A stretch of 8,049 bases of DNA from Cryomorphaceae bacterium (GCA_003564735.1 PXEK01000312.1:1-8049); one strand, 5' to 3'. Shown: positions 1 to 7,661, numbered from the stretch's first letter. Program-made: numbers and translations. Notes: a model not told the origin generated them from the sequence alone.

Positions 1-1941
1 ACCGCGAGCAGGATTCCAATTTAAGTTGGGGTTTAGTGCAACGGGATTGGCATTATTTGCGGGCGAAACCAATGCCGGCACATCCGTATTCAAGTCGCCG
101 GTAATGTTGATATCGTCTAAGTAAAGGTCGTTACCTCCGTCGCCTTCAAAAACGAGTCTAAATTGAAACCCTGTGGTATTAGCGAACTGCGGAATATTAA
201 TGGTATGGCGCCTCCAGTTGTTTGCGGAAAGCCCCCTGAGCGGCGTTGTCATTTCAGGAGCAGATGACAATTGCGGGTTGGTAATTATATTCACCGTTTG
301 CCAGTTGTTTCCGCAATCTCCGCTAAATTCAACACGCATCAGCGTTGCAGAAGGCTCACCCGGCATGTTTGAATACGCCGTATAAAAGGCGAGTTGAGGG
401 TTGGAAATATTTGCCAAACTGTAATTTTCACTAGTAAGCGTAGCGCGACCTTCACTATAGTTGAAGTTTCGCATTCTCACCGATTTTTGTCCCGAATATG
501 ACTCTCGGTCTGTTTGTTCCCACCCAAAGCCACTTTCAAACTGCTGAGCCACCCAGCCTTTCAATATCAAAGTTTTATCGAATTCAAAAGATTCCATCAT
601 AGGAGTTCCGGCACCTATTGCGGGTAAAACTCGAATAAAGTTTTCTTTCATTATCGTTTCTTGGTCAGATCCTGATTTGGCTTTGAGTTGCACAGAAAAT
701 ATTCCCGCTGTGTTGTAGCGTATGGCCGGATTTTCATCGGTAGATGATTCGGGAGAGCCACCCCAGAAGTTCCACTCGTATTCTTCGGGACTATATAAAG
801 AGCGGTTGATAAAATTCAACTCTTGCCCTTGGCAAATCTGTATAATATCGGTTTCACACTCGGGGAATCCGTCAACTTCAAACTCAGCTCTACACAGTCG
901 GGGCTCAAAGTCGAGCACCCCCGCATCACGAAGATTTTGATTACTCACTAAATTCGTTAAAAAGCCGTTGTTATTTATGGCTCTGATCATACGCGTTACC
1001 TGTCCTTGTGTGAACATATTTTGACAGCCGTTTTGATCATAACTCATGTAATTCTCTACCTGATCGGGCATGTCTTGTGTAAAAGGAGAAGGCCCTTGCA
1101 AATCATTGGAACATGTATTTTGATTAAATCGGCAACCGAATGTTGGGTCTGACGTAGGGGGCGTATCACATACCCGATCTCCGGAGCTGTTACAATTATC
1201 ACCACAACCGCTCTGGAAAGTGTGCAATAGGTTAAAACAGTGACCTACTTCATGAGTAAGCGTTCTACCATCTCTGCCCGCCGCAGTACCAATTCTACCC
1301 GTTCTATCATGCCTTTGAACAATACCAAATGTGCGCAAAGGGCCGCTGCCGGGAAATTGTGCGAATCCCAAAACCGTTCCTCCGCCACTACCCCCGCGAA
1401 TACTGTTTACGAGCCAAATATTGAAGTAGCGATCGGCCGGCCAGTAGCTCACTTCCTTAGGCTCATTTCTAACGTTGTACGTGCGAGCGGGGTCATTTAT
1501 ACGAACTACCCCGTCGGTACAATTGCCGTCGGGATCTAGTTTAGCTAATCGAAATTCGATACCTGCATCGGCTGCAATGTTTTGAAATATAGCACGCGTA
1601 TTAGAGGTATCGGCGTTAAGTCTTCTAAAATCTTCATTGAGAATATCTATAGCGTTTTCCAACTGCTCCAGATCGACATTACCCACACAGTTGTCGTGGA
1701 TAACATGAAAAACCACCGGCACAATGATGGGGCCGCTGCGGGTATTTAAAAATTCAAACATTTCCTCTTCGGGACCGGCTTCTAATGATTTTTCAAATGC
1801 CTCTCTCTCTTCAGGGTGGTTTTCCAAATACTCCTCAACCATTTGGTCGGTTAAACACCAATCTCCCGAGTTTTCACTTTGCCCTTTCACGTTGATTACT
1901 GTTAAAACGAATAACAGTATTAAAGCCGATAGTTTTCTCAT
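1..1941 (-). CDS. Secreted M43-family (pappalysin-type) zinc metalloprotease, 3' end cut by window
   Basis: The frame is open from an ATG at 1941 to the left edge, giving 647 residues with no stop, so the C-terminus is missing. Residues 1-20 are a signal peptide (MRKLSALILLFVLTVINVKG), followed by a short pro-region with Cys29 in the motif WCLTDQM. The catalytic domain starts near 52 (IIVPVVFHVIH) and carries the metzincin zinc motif HEVGHCFNLLH at 230-240. CDTPP follows at 258-262 and the Met-turn NYMSYD at 297-302, then FTQGQVTRM. These features fit family M43 (ulilysin, mirolysin, PAPP-A type). A PKD-like domain spans about 363-440 (YEWNFWGG, NTAGIFSVQLK). A MAM/cleaved-adhesin-like beta domain follows at about 446-615, ending LYLDDINITG. 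The start of an FN3-like domain is at about 618-647. By analogy with the complete neighbour, the missing part should hold the rest of FN3 and a T9SS sorting domain; that is inference. The protein is probably exported and cell-surface or extracellular. Its substrate is unknown. It starts 41 bp after the stop of its paralogue. Confidence 0.93.
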   Translation of the reverse strand, partial: MRKLSALILLFVLTVINVKGQSENSGDWCLTDQMVEEYLENHPEEREAFEKSLEAGPEEEMFEFLNTRSGPIIVPVVFHVIHDNCVGNVDLEQLENAIDILNEDFRRLNADTSNTRAIFQNIAADAGIEFRLAKLDPDGNCTDGVVRINDPARTYNVRNEPKEVSYWPADRYFNIWLVNSIRGGSGGGTVLGFAQFPGSGPLRTFGIVQRHDRTGRIGTAAGRDGRTLTHEVGHCFNLLHTFQSGCGDNCNSSGDRVCDTPPTSDPTFGCRFNQNTCSNDLQGPSPFTQDMPDQVENYMSYDQNGCQNMFTQGQVTRMIRAINNNGFLTNLVSNQNLRDAGVLDFEPRLCRAEFEVDGFPECETDIIQICQGQELNFINRSLYSPEEYEWNFWGGSPESSTDENPAIRYNTAGIFSVQLKAKSGSDQETIMKENFIRVLPAIGAGTPMMESFEFDKTLILKGWVAQQFESGFGWEQTDRESYSGQKSVRMRNFNYSEGRATLTSENYSLANISNPQLAFYTAYSNMPGEPSATLMRVEFSGDCGNNWQTVNIITNPQLSSAPEMTTPLRGLSANNWRRHTINIPQFANTTGFQFRLVFEGDGGNDLYLDDINITGDLNTDVPALVSPANNANPVALNPNLNWNPARG

Positions 1942-1960
1942 TTATTTCGATTATGTAAAT

Positions 1961-1980
1961 AATTCCCCATCTAAGGAATT
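1961..1980. other. Small inverted repeat between the two protease genes
   Basis: The 41-bp gap between the two M43 genes contains AATTCC (1961-1966) and GGAATT (1975-1980), which can pair as a 6-bp stem around an 8-base loop. On the transcribed (minus) strand no T-run follows, so it is not a convincing intrinsic terminator. It could act as an RNA processing or attenuation hairpin, or be chance. Confidence is low. Confidence 0.25.
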
Positions 1981-1982
1981 GG

Positions 1983-4367
1983 TTATTCAATGATTACTTT
2001 CTTAATGTGTGCTTGTTTATCCGTATTCAAGCGAAAAAGGTAAACACCGGCGGGTAGTCCTTCAACAAAAATTTCGCCTCTCACTTCGGACGTACCTACA
2101 TTTGGCCTGCCCGATAAAATTTGTTGACCCGATATGGAACGCAACTCCCAATTGAAATGTTCATCAACTTCACCGGCAAAAACATAGTTTATTACGCTCG
2201 AAGTAGGATTAGGGTAAACATTTAACACCTCATTTCGATTCACGATATCAGGCGCATACACTCCCGTTGCAGAAACGGTAAAAGACCATATCTCACTCCA
2301 ATCTAGCGGTGACCCGGATTGAACTCCCCGAACTCTCCAGTAGTATGTTTGATTATTTTGCAGCCCGGTAGCGTTGTATTTGGTGTCATCATTATCAGGA
2401 GAAAGGCCGATAACATCATTTTTACCCGTGTGAACCACAGAGCTAAAAGCCGGGTCATCAGCAACTTCATATTCATATTCATCACAATTATCTAAGGGTT
2501 GCCACCTCAACTCCACATTTGCGGCCGTGTTTTGCTCGTTATTAAAAGGTGACTTCAATTGAACCTGTGTTCCCCAGTTTCCTGTGATGTTGATGTCATC
2601 AATGTAAAGGTTATTATTTCCTGCCGATTCCACCACAAAACGAAAACGCGTTTGCTTACCTATTCCCTCGCTGCCGATATTTTCTACCGTATTCATTTCC
2701 CAATGTTCCGGTGCAGAAGGCTTAAATTCACCTTGAACCGGTTGTGTTGATTCAATAAAAGGTGCTAACCTATTGAATAACTCAGTCCAAGTCGCTCCGC
2801 AGTCCGTTGACACTTCAATGCGTATGCGATCTTGTTCTTGAGCCTGAGAGTTTCTGGCATAGGCTACCCTAAAATTGAGATCATAAGAAGTAAATACGCG
2901 CGTATCTAAAGTAGGTCCCATAACAATAAATTCATTTTGAAGACCCGGATTATCGAAATTCACCAGTTCCAAACCGGTTGAATTCAAGTAACCGTGCTCT
3001 TTAGTCACTTGAAAGCCAAAGTTACCTTCATTATTCATGGCATACCATTTCTCATGAGGGAGTTCTTCAACTTGCTCAAAATCTTCACTGTAAGGCATTG
3101 AAGCACCAACAAAATCACTGACTTGAACGAATGAAGGCCTAATTACGCTTCGGGCTTCACTGTTTTGAGAAACTGTTAAACGTGCATCATATAAGCCCGG
3201 CTTCCAGTAGTAAACATGGGGGTTAGCTTCGACTGCCGTTTCGGGCTCAGCTCCGTCAAACCTCCAGTTCCAAGTGTCGGGATCATATCGGGATTCATCT
3301 CGAAAAAAAACGGTATCTCTTTCGCAAATGGTGGGGTTTACCGCACCTATGTTTACTTCAAAAAGCTCTGTAATTCCGGTGGCATCAGCATTTTGGGGGG
3401 AGGTGAGTGTGCTACGTTGCGCTATATTGGAATTGGCCGAGGCGCGCATACGGTCAATTTGCCCTTGGGTAAGCATGACATCGCAGTTGGAGTAATCCAT
3501 GATATTTTGTACGTTATCTAAAGAGCCACAGGTGGATTGATTCAGGTCACATATACCCAGCGTGCCAATAGTCTCAGGTGTATCATGCACGCCGTCAGTC
3601 ATATTGCAGTTTGCAGGATCACCCGGTGTATTACTTCCCCCCCATGGGTGTAATAGGTTAAAAACATGCCCGATTTCATGGGTAATGGTGTGCCTTGCAG
3701 AAAAACCGGCTGTTCCTATACTGCCCACGTAAATGTGATTGGCCATAATCCCGTCCAAGTGAGGAACATTGTTTGCATTTCCGGGCAATATGGCATACGC
3801 GGCTGTGTTGCCCGTAGCAATATTATTTGCCACCCATATATTCAGGTAGTTTTCCCGTGGCCAACCATTAATTTTTTGGTGCTGCCCCGGATCATTTGTC
3901 AACGGAGTATTGTATCGGTTAATTCCGTTTGTAGGATTACCGTTCGGGTCTATTCGCGCCAGTCGAAACTCCATATTTGCATTTCCTATCCTGCTTATAA
4001 ATTGGGGTATCACCTCTTCTAAATCGGCATTTGTCGCACTAAAATCTTCATTAACGATGCGCATACAATCATGTATTTGCTCATCGCTAATGTTCTCGGG
4101 ACCGTTTTGATGTAAAATATGAAAAACAACAGGTACCAATATTTTTTGACTGCGTGCAGAGCGTAAATTCCCACTGAGATATTCTTGGGTTTCTTCTTCT
4201 AAGCGTCGAGTATCTTCCTCTGCAGGTGCTTTATATTGCGGATTTTCCTCAATGAATTGCTCCCACATTTCGGTGGTGGCACAGTGATGATGGTTCTGAC
4301 CAAAAAGGAAAAAAGATAAAAATGAAAATATTGCGGCTAGGGTAAAATGAAGAAGATTTTTATACAT
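1983..4367 (-). CDS. Secreted M43-family zinc metalloprotease with PKD, adhesin-like, FN3 and T9SS sorting domains
   Basis: This is a complete 794-residue protein. I take the ATG at 4367; a TTG one codon earlier (4370) is in frame but less likely. Residues 1-24 form a hydrophobic signal peptide ending FLFGQ. A pro-region has Cys29 in CATTEMWEQFIEENPQY. The catalytic domain begins near 75 (ILVPVVFHILH) and has the zinc-binding motif HEIGHVFNLLH at 230-240, HDTPE at 261-265 and the Met-turn NIMDYS at 288-293. LTQGQIDRM follows, as in M43 metzincins. A PKD-like domain occupies about 345-417 (TWNWRFDGAEPE, PGLYDARLTV). A MAM/cleaved-adhesin-like domain spans 424-596 (ending LYIDDINITG), then an FN3 domain about 600-698 (TYYWRVRGV, EIWSFTV). 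The type A T9SS sorting domain is 713-794, with YPNP at 718-721, GLPAGVYLFRL near 770 and the basic end KKVIIE. The protein should cross the inner membrane by Sec and the outer membrane by T9SS. It is likely a zymogen; the substrate is unknown. It lies 54 bp after the dehydrogenase gene and 41 bp before its paralogue. Confidence 0.95.
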   Translation of the reverse strand: MYKNLLHFTLAAIFSFLSFFLFGQNHHHCATTEMWEQFIEENPQYKAPAEEDTRRLEEETQEYLSGNLRSARSQKILVPVVFHILHQNGPENISDEQIHDCMRIVNEDFSATNADLEEVIPQFISRIGNANMEFRLARIDPNGNPTNGINRYNTPLTNDPGQHQKINGWPRENYLNIWVANNIATGNTAAYAILPGNANNVPHLDGIMANHIYVGSIGTAGFSARHTITHEIGHVFNLLHPWGGSNTPGDPANCNMTDGVHDTPETIGTLGICDLNQSTCGSLDNVQNIMDYSNCDVMLTQGQIDRMRASANSNIAQRSTLTSPQNADATGITELFEVNIGAVNPTICERDTVFFRDESRYDPDTWNWRFDGAEPETAVEANPHVYYWKPGLYDARLTVSQNSEARSVIRPSFVQVSDFVGASMPYSEDFEQVEELPHEKWYAMNNEGNFGFQVTKEHGYLNSTGLELVNFDNPGLQNEFIVMGPTLDTRVFTSYDLNFRVAYARNSQAQEQDRIRIEVSTDCGATWTELFNRLAPFIESTQPVQGEFKPSAPEHWEMNTVENIGSEGIGKQTRFRFVVESAGNNNLYIDDINITGNWGTQVQLKSPFNNEQNTAANVELRWQPLDNCDEYEYEVADDPAFSSVVHTGKNDVIGLSPDNDDTKYNATGLQNNQTYYWRVRGVQSGSPLDWSEIWSFTVSATGVYAPDIVNRNEVLNVYPNPTSSVINYVFAGEVDEHFNWELRSISGQQILSGRPNVGTSEVRGEIFVEGLPAGVYLFRLNTDKQAHIKKVIIE

Positions 4368-4421
4368 CAAAAAATTAAAATTAAGTGGATTGGAGTAACG
4401 GAAAGTATCTTGATTTGTTAC

Positions 4422-5141
4422 TTACATAGTAACATCGCGCAATGACCCCACCACCTCATCGGCAAACAGGTTATTCTCTAAAACATAAAAGTATTTCTCG
4501 GCAATTTCATCGGGAGATGCCAGTTCATTATTGGTTTTAAAGGTTTTAAACTCCTCTACCCGACTAAAGTCTTCAGCGGCGGCGCCTCTTATTTCACCTT
4601 GCATAGGGGTATCAACCACGCCCGGCCCTACAGATAAAATTCGTGCGTTATTACCCGTTTCATCCAACTCAGCCTTTACGGTTTTACTCAACATGTCCAC
4701 CGCGGCTTTGGAGGCACAATACGATGCCCACGCCGGAATGACGTACGAGCCTGCACCCGAACTCACGTTTAAAACGGTTTTTTTGGCTCCGGGAGCATAA
4801 TCTGTATTCAAAAACTTGTTCATCATAATCGCAACGGCACTGATGTTGACATTGAAAACACGCGCCAACGCCTCATCTGATGCATTTCCCACGCGCTTGA
4901 TATCACCCAAGTAGCCGGCATTATTTATCAAAATAACCTCATCGGCGGGTTGGTGAGGAAGGGAAAACGAAATAACATCTTTCAAGTGATTCAAATCTAA
5001 AACGTGATGCGTAAAGCCGGGTGCCTCCCAATCATTTGTACGACTGATGCCGCTTACCACGCTGTTGTTTTTGGTCAGAGCCTTTTTGGCCAGCGCCTTA
5101 CCTATGCCGCTGCTTGATCCCGTGATTATGTAGTGTGTCAT
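4422..5141 (-). CDS. Short-chain dehydrogenase/reductase (SDR), sepiapterin reductase-like
   Basis: This is a 239-residue classical SDR, a Rossmann-fold NAD(P)H-dependent oxidoreductase expected in the cytoplasm. With the ATG at 5141 the cofactor motif TGSSSGIG falls at residues 7-14, the usual place for the family. An in-frame TTG at 5162 would add seven polar residues and is less likely. Other hallmarks are LINNAG (NNAG 73-76), the catalytic Ser in NVSSGAG (127-128) and the YCASK active site (Tyr141, Lys145). SVGPGVVDTPM follows at about 171-180. An Arg after the second strand (GISR, Arg34) suggests NADP(H). YCASKAAVDML and VDTPMQGEIR, plus a C-terminal GSLRD, resemble the sepiapterin reductase/benzil reductase branch; the true substrate is not shown by the sequence. 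The gene starts 35 bp after the trans-sulfuration enzyme and may be co-transcribed with it. Confidence 0.93.
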   Translation of the reverse strand: MTHYIITGSSSGIGKALAKKALTKNNSVVSGISRTNDWEAPGFTHHVLDLNHLKDVISFSLPHQPADEVILINNAGYLGDIKRVGNASDEALARVFNVNISAVAIMMNKFLNTDYAPGAKKTVLNVSSGAGSYVIPAWASYCASKAAVDMLSKTVKAELDETGNNARILSVGPGVVDTPMQGEIRGAAAEDFSRVEEFKTFKTNNELASPDEIAEKYFYVLENNLFADEVVGSLRDVTM

Positions 5142-5176
5142 ATTCTGTTTTTTATTACCCAACGCGTAAACAAAGG

Positions 5177-6346
5177 TTACTTATTTACCGAGGCGTCGAG
5201 TGCTTGTTTTAAATCTGCAATTAAATCTTGAGCGTCTTCTATACCCACGCTCAATCGTATAAGCGAGTCTGTTATCCCCGCCTTTTCTCGCTCATTTTTG
5301 GGTATGGCCGCATGGGTCATGGTAGCGGGATGACCGATGAGCGATTCTACACCGCCCAGCGACTCGGCCAACGTAAACACTTTAGTGCGGTTGAGCACTT
5401 CCTTAGCGGCCTCCAAGGTGTCCTCTTTTAGGGAAAAGGAAAGCATACCGCCAAAATTACGCATTTGCTTTTTCGCCAAGTGATGTCCGGGGTGCGTATT
5501 TAAACCCGGCCAATGAACCGACTCCACCCCGGGGTGCTGTTGAAGGAATTGCGCTATCTCGCCCGCATTTTCACAATGGCGCTCCATGCGAACATGTAAT
5601 GTTTTGATGCCGCGCAACGTCAAAAAACAATCCATAGGACCCGGTACGGCGCCGGTGGTGTTTTGAATGCGTTTTATTTCAACGGCCAAAGAATCATCAT
5701 CACAAGCTAAAGCTCCCGAAACCACATCGGAATGACCGCCCAGATATTTGGTGGCGGAGTGCATAATGATATCTGCACCCAACTCGGCAGGTCGCTGTAA
5801 GTAAGGCGTAGCAAACGTATTGTCCACTACCGTTAAAACATTGTGCGCTGTCGCCGCCTTTGATACCGCCGCTATATCAATGATATTGGTCATGGGATTG
5901 GTTGGCGTTTCTATCCAAATGAGCTTAGTTTTATCATTGATTTTATCCCGTACGTTTTTGACATCATGCATGGATACAAACCGGAAAACAACGCCGTACC
6001 TCTCATAAACCGTTTTAAAAATACGGTACGTCCCGCCATATAAATCGTTTGTAGCTATAACCTCATCACCGGGGCTAAGCAACCTCAACACCGCATCTGT
6101 CGCTGCCATGCCGCTGCCAAAGCACGCCGCATGACTTACTCCTTCAATAGCTGCAATATTCTTTTCCAAAGCCTCACGAGTGGGATTTTGAGTGCGCGAG
6201 TAAGCATAGCCTTTATGTTCATCAACCGATTCGCGCGCGAAGGTTGAAGTCTGGTAAACCGGCGTCATTACCGCTCCCGTGGTTTTATCCGGACTCAACC
6301 CGCCGTGTATGGCTAGGGTACCAAAATTCAAATGTTTTTCAGCCAT
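5177..6346 (-). CDS. PLP-dependent trans-sulfuration enzyme (cystathionine gamma-synthase / gamma-lyase type)
   Basis: This 389-residue protein has the full length and motifs of the Cys/Met-metabolism PLP enzyme family (fold type I). Visible elements are TPVYQTSTF (28-36), YSRTQNPTR (49-57, phosphate-binding from the partner subunit), GSGMAATDA (78-86) and DLYGGTY (101-107, Tyr103 stacking on PLP). Next come WIETPTNP (144-151), VVDNTFATPYLQRP (173-186, Asp175 holding the pyridine N) and the Schiff-base Lys200 in SATKYLGGHSDVVSGA. Near the end are AESLGGVESLIGHP (327-340) and SLIRLSVGIED (361-371), with Arg364 for substrate carboxylate. Members either condense activated homoserine with cysteine to cystathionine (MetB) or cleave cystathionine to cysteine; sequence alone does not settle which. 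MTHAAIP...GITDSLIRLSVGIEDAQDL looks at least as lyase-like as synthase-like. Position 48 (YAYSR) is Ala where many relatives have Glu or Asp. The protein is cytoplasmic and probably a tetramer. The ATG is 15 bp downstream of the flippase-like gene, suggesting one operon. Confidence 0.95.
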   Translation of the reverse strand: MAEKHLNFGTLAIHGGLSPDKTTGAVMTPVYQTSTFARESVDEHKGYAYSRTQNPTREALEKNIAAIEGVSHAACFGSGMAATDAVLRLLSPGDEVIATNDLYGGTYRIFKTVYERYGVVFRFVSMHDVKNVRDKINDKTKLIWIETPTNPMTNIIDIAAVSKAATAHNVLTVVDNTFATPYLQRPAELGADIIMHSATKYLGGHSDVVSGALACDDDSLAVEIKRIQNTTGAVPGPMDCFLTLRGIKTLHVRMERHCENAGEIAQFLQQHPGVESVHWPGLNTHPGHHLAKKQMRNFGGMLSFSLKEDTLEAAKEVLNRTKVFTLAESLGGVESLIGHPATMTHAAIPKNEREKAGITDSLIRLSVGIEDAQDLIADLKQALDASVNK

Positions 6347-6361
6347 AGAGTAAGAACTTTT

Positions 6362-7474
6362 TTAGTTGCGCGGTTTGTTAGGGTCTCTAAATTTAATAAA
6401 CTTTCTACCCAAGTAAACACGCTGAATCCATTGCGGTAAAATAACGGCTCCCAAAAACAAATACGGGTAAAAAGTGAATACACGCCACAAAAACGCGATA
6501 CCCGCCACAAGTCCCAAAGGCACAATACCGTCAAAAAACTCTGAAAAAGCAAACTCAGCCACCCCCGCGCTACCCGGCGTAGGACTAATGAGCATAATTA
6601 CCCACATAACCAATTGTCGAGACAGTACCACTAAGTTATCATTAAATCCCATAGGAATAAAAGCCATAAGAATAAAGTTGGCCACGAGAAAGCGAGCCGT
6701 CCACGAGAGGGCCGTTGCGCCAAAAACCTGCGCCCAAAAGCTAACGGGCTTTCCCTTCATTTCGGTTGACGTGGTTATAATTTCATCACCCGTGCGAAAG
6801 GCCTTGCGTTGCCATTTTTTGAGTAGGCGAATAGAGAAAACACGAATGAGAAGATTTTTGAAGCGGTGCGGACTTATAAAAATTCCGTACATAATCAGCG
6901 AAATAAGGGCAATAATGAAGCCGTAGCCCACCCAAAATGCCTGCATAATGCCCAGCTCCATACCAAACACCGGCCAAGAGCTAATACCGTCGGGGAATAA
7001 CAACTCCGTACCCACCAAAGCAAACAGCAGCGGCACCATTAACACGTAAAAAAGTTCATCTAAAAACGCCGTAATCATGACGATGGAAGTACTGCGACCA
7101 ATGGAGAGCTTTTCTTTGGAGAGAATGAAAATCGCTATTCCCGAACCACCCACCACCGAAGGGGTGATGGCCGAGCTGAACTCCCACAGCATGATGGCAT
7201 CAAAACTATTGCGCCAAGAAATACGCTTATCGGATAAAATTCGCAAACGATACATATAGCCCACCTCGCGACACACGGCGGCCAGTAGTGCAATAAAAAT
7301 CCAAAAGGCCGAGTTGTAAGTAAAGTTGATCGACTTAAACGCTGAGGGGTCTAACTCCAAGTAAAGTAAATAACCCGCAACACCCAAGCCCAAAGCAATA
7401 GTGATGAAGATACGCCTAGGATTTAACATGGTGCGTAACGGACTCGACTTTTTTACTCTCTTTATTTTGGCCAT
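6362..7474 (-). CDS. Lysylphosphatidylglycerol synthase TM-region / MprF flippase-like integral membrane protein
   Basis: This is a 370-residue, strongly hydrophobic protein with a basic N-terminus (MAKIKRVKKSSPLR) and a basic tail, so both ends are probably cytoplasmic. Hydrophobic segments lie at about 22-40, 55-68, 92-118, 128-155, 178-200, 247-273, 286-310 and 317-347. Two conserved polar/glycine motifs within the membrane, TPSVVGGSGIAIFILSK (104-120) and SPTPGSAGVAEFAFSEFF (297-314), are typical of the UPF0104 / PF03706 family, which is related to the flippase half of MprF. There is no soluble aminoacyl-transferase domain, so it is not a full MprF. Family members are thought to move or bind lipids or lipid-linked intermediates; the substrate here is unknown. 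The ATG at 7474 overlaps by one base (TAATG) the stop of a possible upstream small ORF. The stop is 15 bp before the trans-sulfuration gene. No frameshift is visible. Confidence 0.9.
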   Translation of the reverse strand: MAKIKRVKKSSPLRTMLNPRRIFITIALGLGVAGYLLYLELDPSAFKSINFTYNSAFWIFIALLAAVCREVGYMYRLRILSDKRISWRNSFDAIMLWEFSSAITPSVVGGSGIAIFILSKEKLSIGRSTSIVMITAFLDELFYVLMVPLLFALVGTELLFPDGISSWPVFGMELGIMQAFWVGYGFIIALISLIMYGIFISPHRFKNLLIRVFSIRLLKKWQRKAFRTGDEIITTSTEMKGKPVSFWAQVFGATALSWTARFLVANFILMAFIPMGFNDNLVVLSRQLVMWVIMLISPTPGSAGVAEFAFSEFFDGIVPLGLVAGIAFLWRVFTFYPYLFLGAVILPQWIQRVYLGRKFIKFRDPNKPRN

Positions 7475-7614
7475 TAATACAAACTAAACAGTATGGTTTC
7501 ACCCAAAAATGCCCGATAAGGCACAATTTGATGTCGTTTTAACCTGTGCCGCGCGAAAATAGAAACAAATTGAAGATTTTGATTGAGTTGTTTGGGATTA
7601 ATTGATTTTTTCAT
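7474..7614 (-). CDS. Possible 46-aa small ORF or leader peptide overlapping the flippase start
   Basis: An ATG at 7614 opens a 46-codon frame (begins MKKSINPKQLNQNLQF, ends GETILFSLY). Its TAA stop shares one base with the ATG of the membrane-protein gene (TAATG), an arrangement typical of translational coupling. The peptide is basic, with Arg/Lys/His concentrated in the middle (ARHRLKRH), and has no signal peptide or recognised domain. A candidate promoter lies about 17 bp upstream of the ATG. Against it: it is short, has no Shine-Dalgarno (uninformative in Bacteroidota), and could be untranslated 5' leader. No homologue is recognised. Confidence 0.28.
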   Translation of the reverse strand: MKKSINPKQLNQNLQFVSIFARHRLKRHQIVPYRAFLGETILFSLY

Positions 7615-7630
7615 GTGCGATTAACAGCGA

Positions 7631-7661
7631 AAAACCTATTTCACAATTGAAGACGGTGCAA
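7631..7661 (-). promoter_or_regulatory. Candidate Bacteroidota-type promoter for the five-gene cluster
   Basis: On the minus strand TTG (7661-7659) is followed after 20 bases by TAGGTTTT (7638-7631). This matches the Bacteroidota primary-sigma pattern TTG ... TAnnTTTG except for the last base. Transcription would start near 7625, upstream of the small ORF at 7614 and the membrane-protein gene at 7474. It is the best match I found by eye in the intergenic stretch. The motif is short and AT-rich, so chance occurrence is a real risk. Confidence 0.33.

Noticed and set aside
3216..4110. Several plus-strand open frames of 66-118 codons
   Set aside because: All are antisense to the M43 catalytic and PKD regions of the complete protease, and none has a recognisable motif.
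5142..5162. TTG start for the SDR adding seven residues
   Set aside because: The ATG at 5141 places TGxxxGxG at residues 7-14 as usual for SDRs; the extra residues are polar and have no family counterpart.
6347..6361. SAM-type riboswitch controlling the trans-sulfuration gene
   Set aside because: Only 15 bp separate it from the upstream gene, too little for any aptamer, and none was recognisable in the 7475-8049 leader region.
6328..6552. Minus-strand 74-codon frame bridging the flippase and trans-sulfuration genes
   Set aside because: It overlaps the well-supported C-terminus of the flippase-like protein in another frame and has no motif support.
6474..6926. Plus-strand open frame of 150 codons
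   Set aside because: It is fully antisense to the membrane-protein gene, whose motifs and membrane segments are clear. The antisense product has no recognisable domain.
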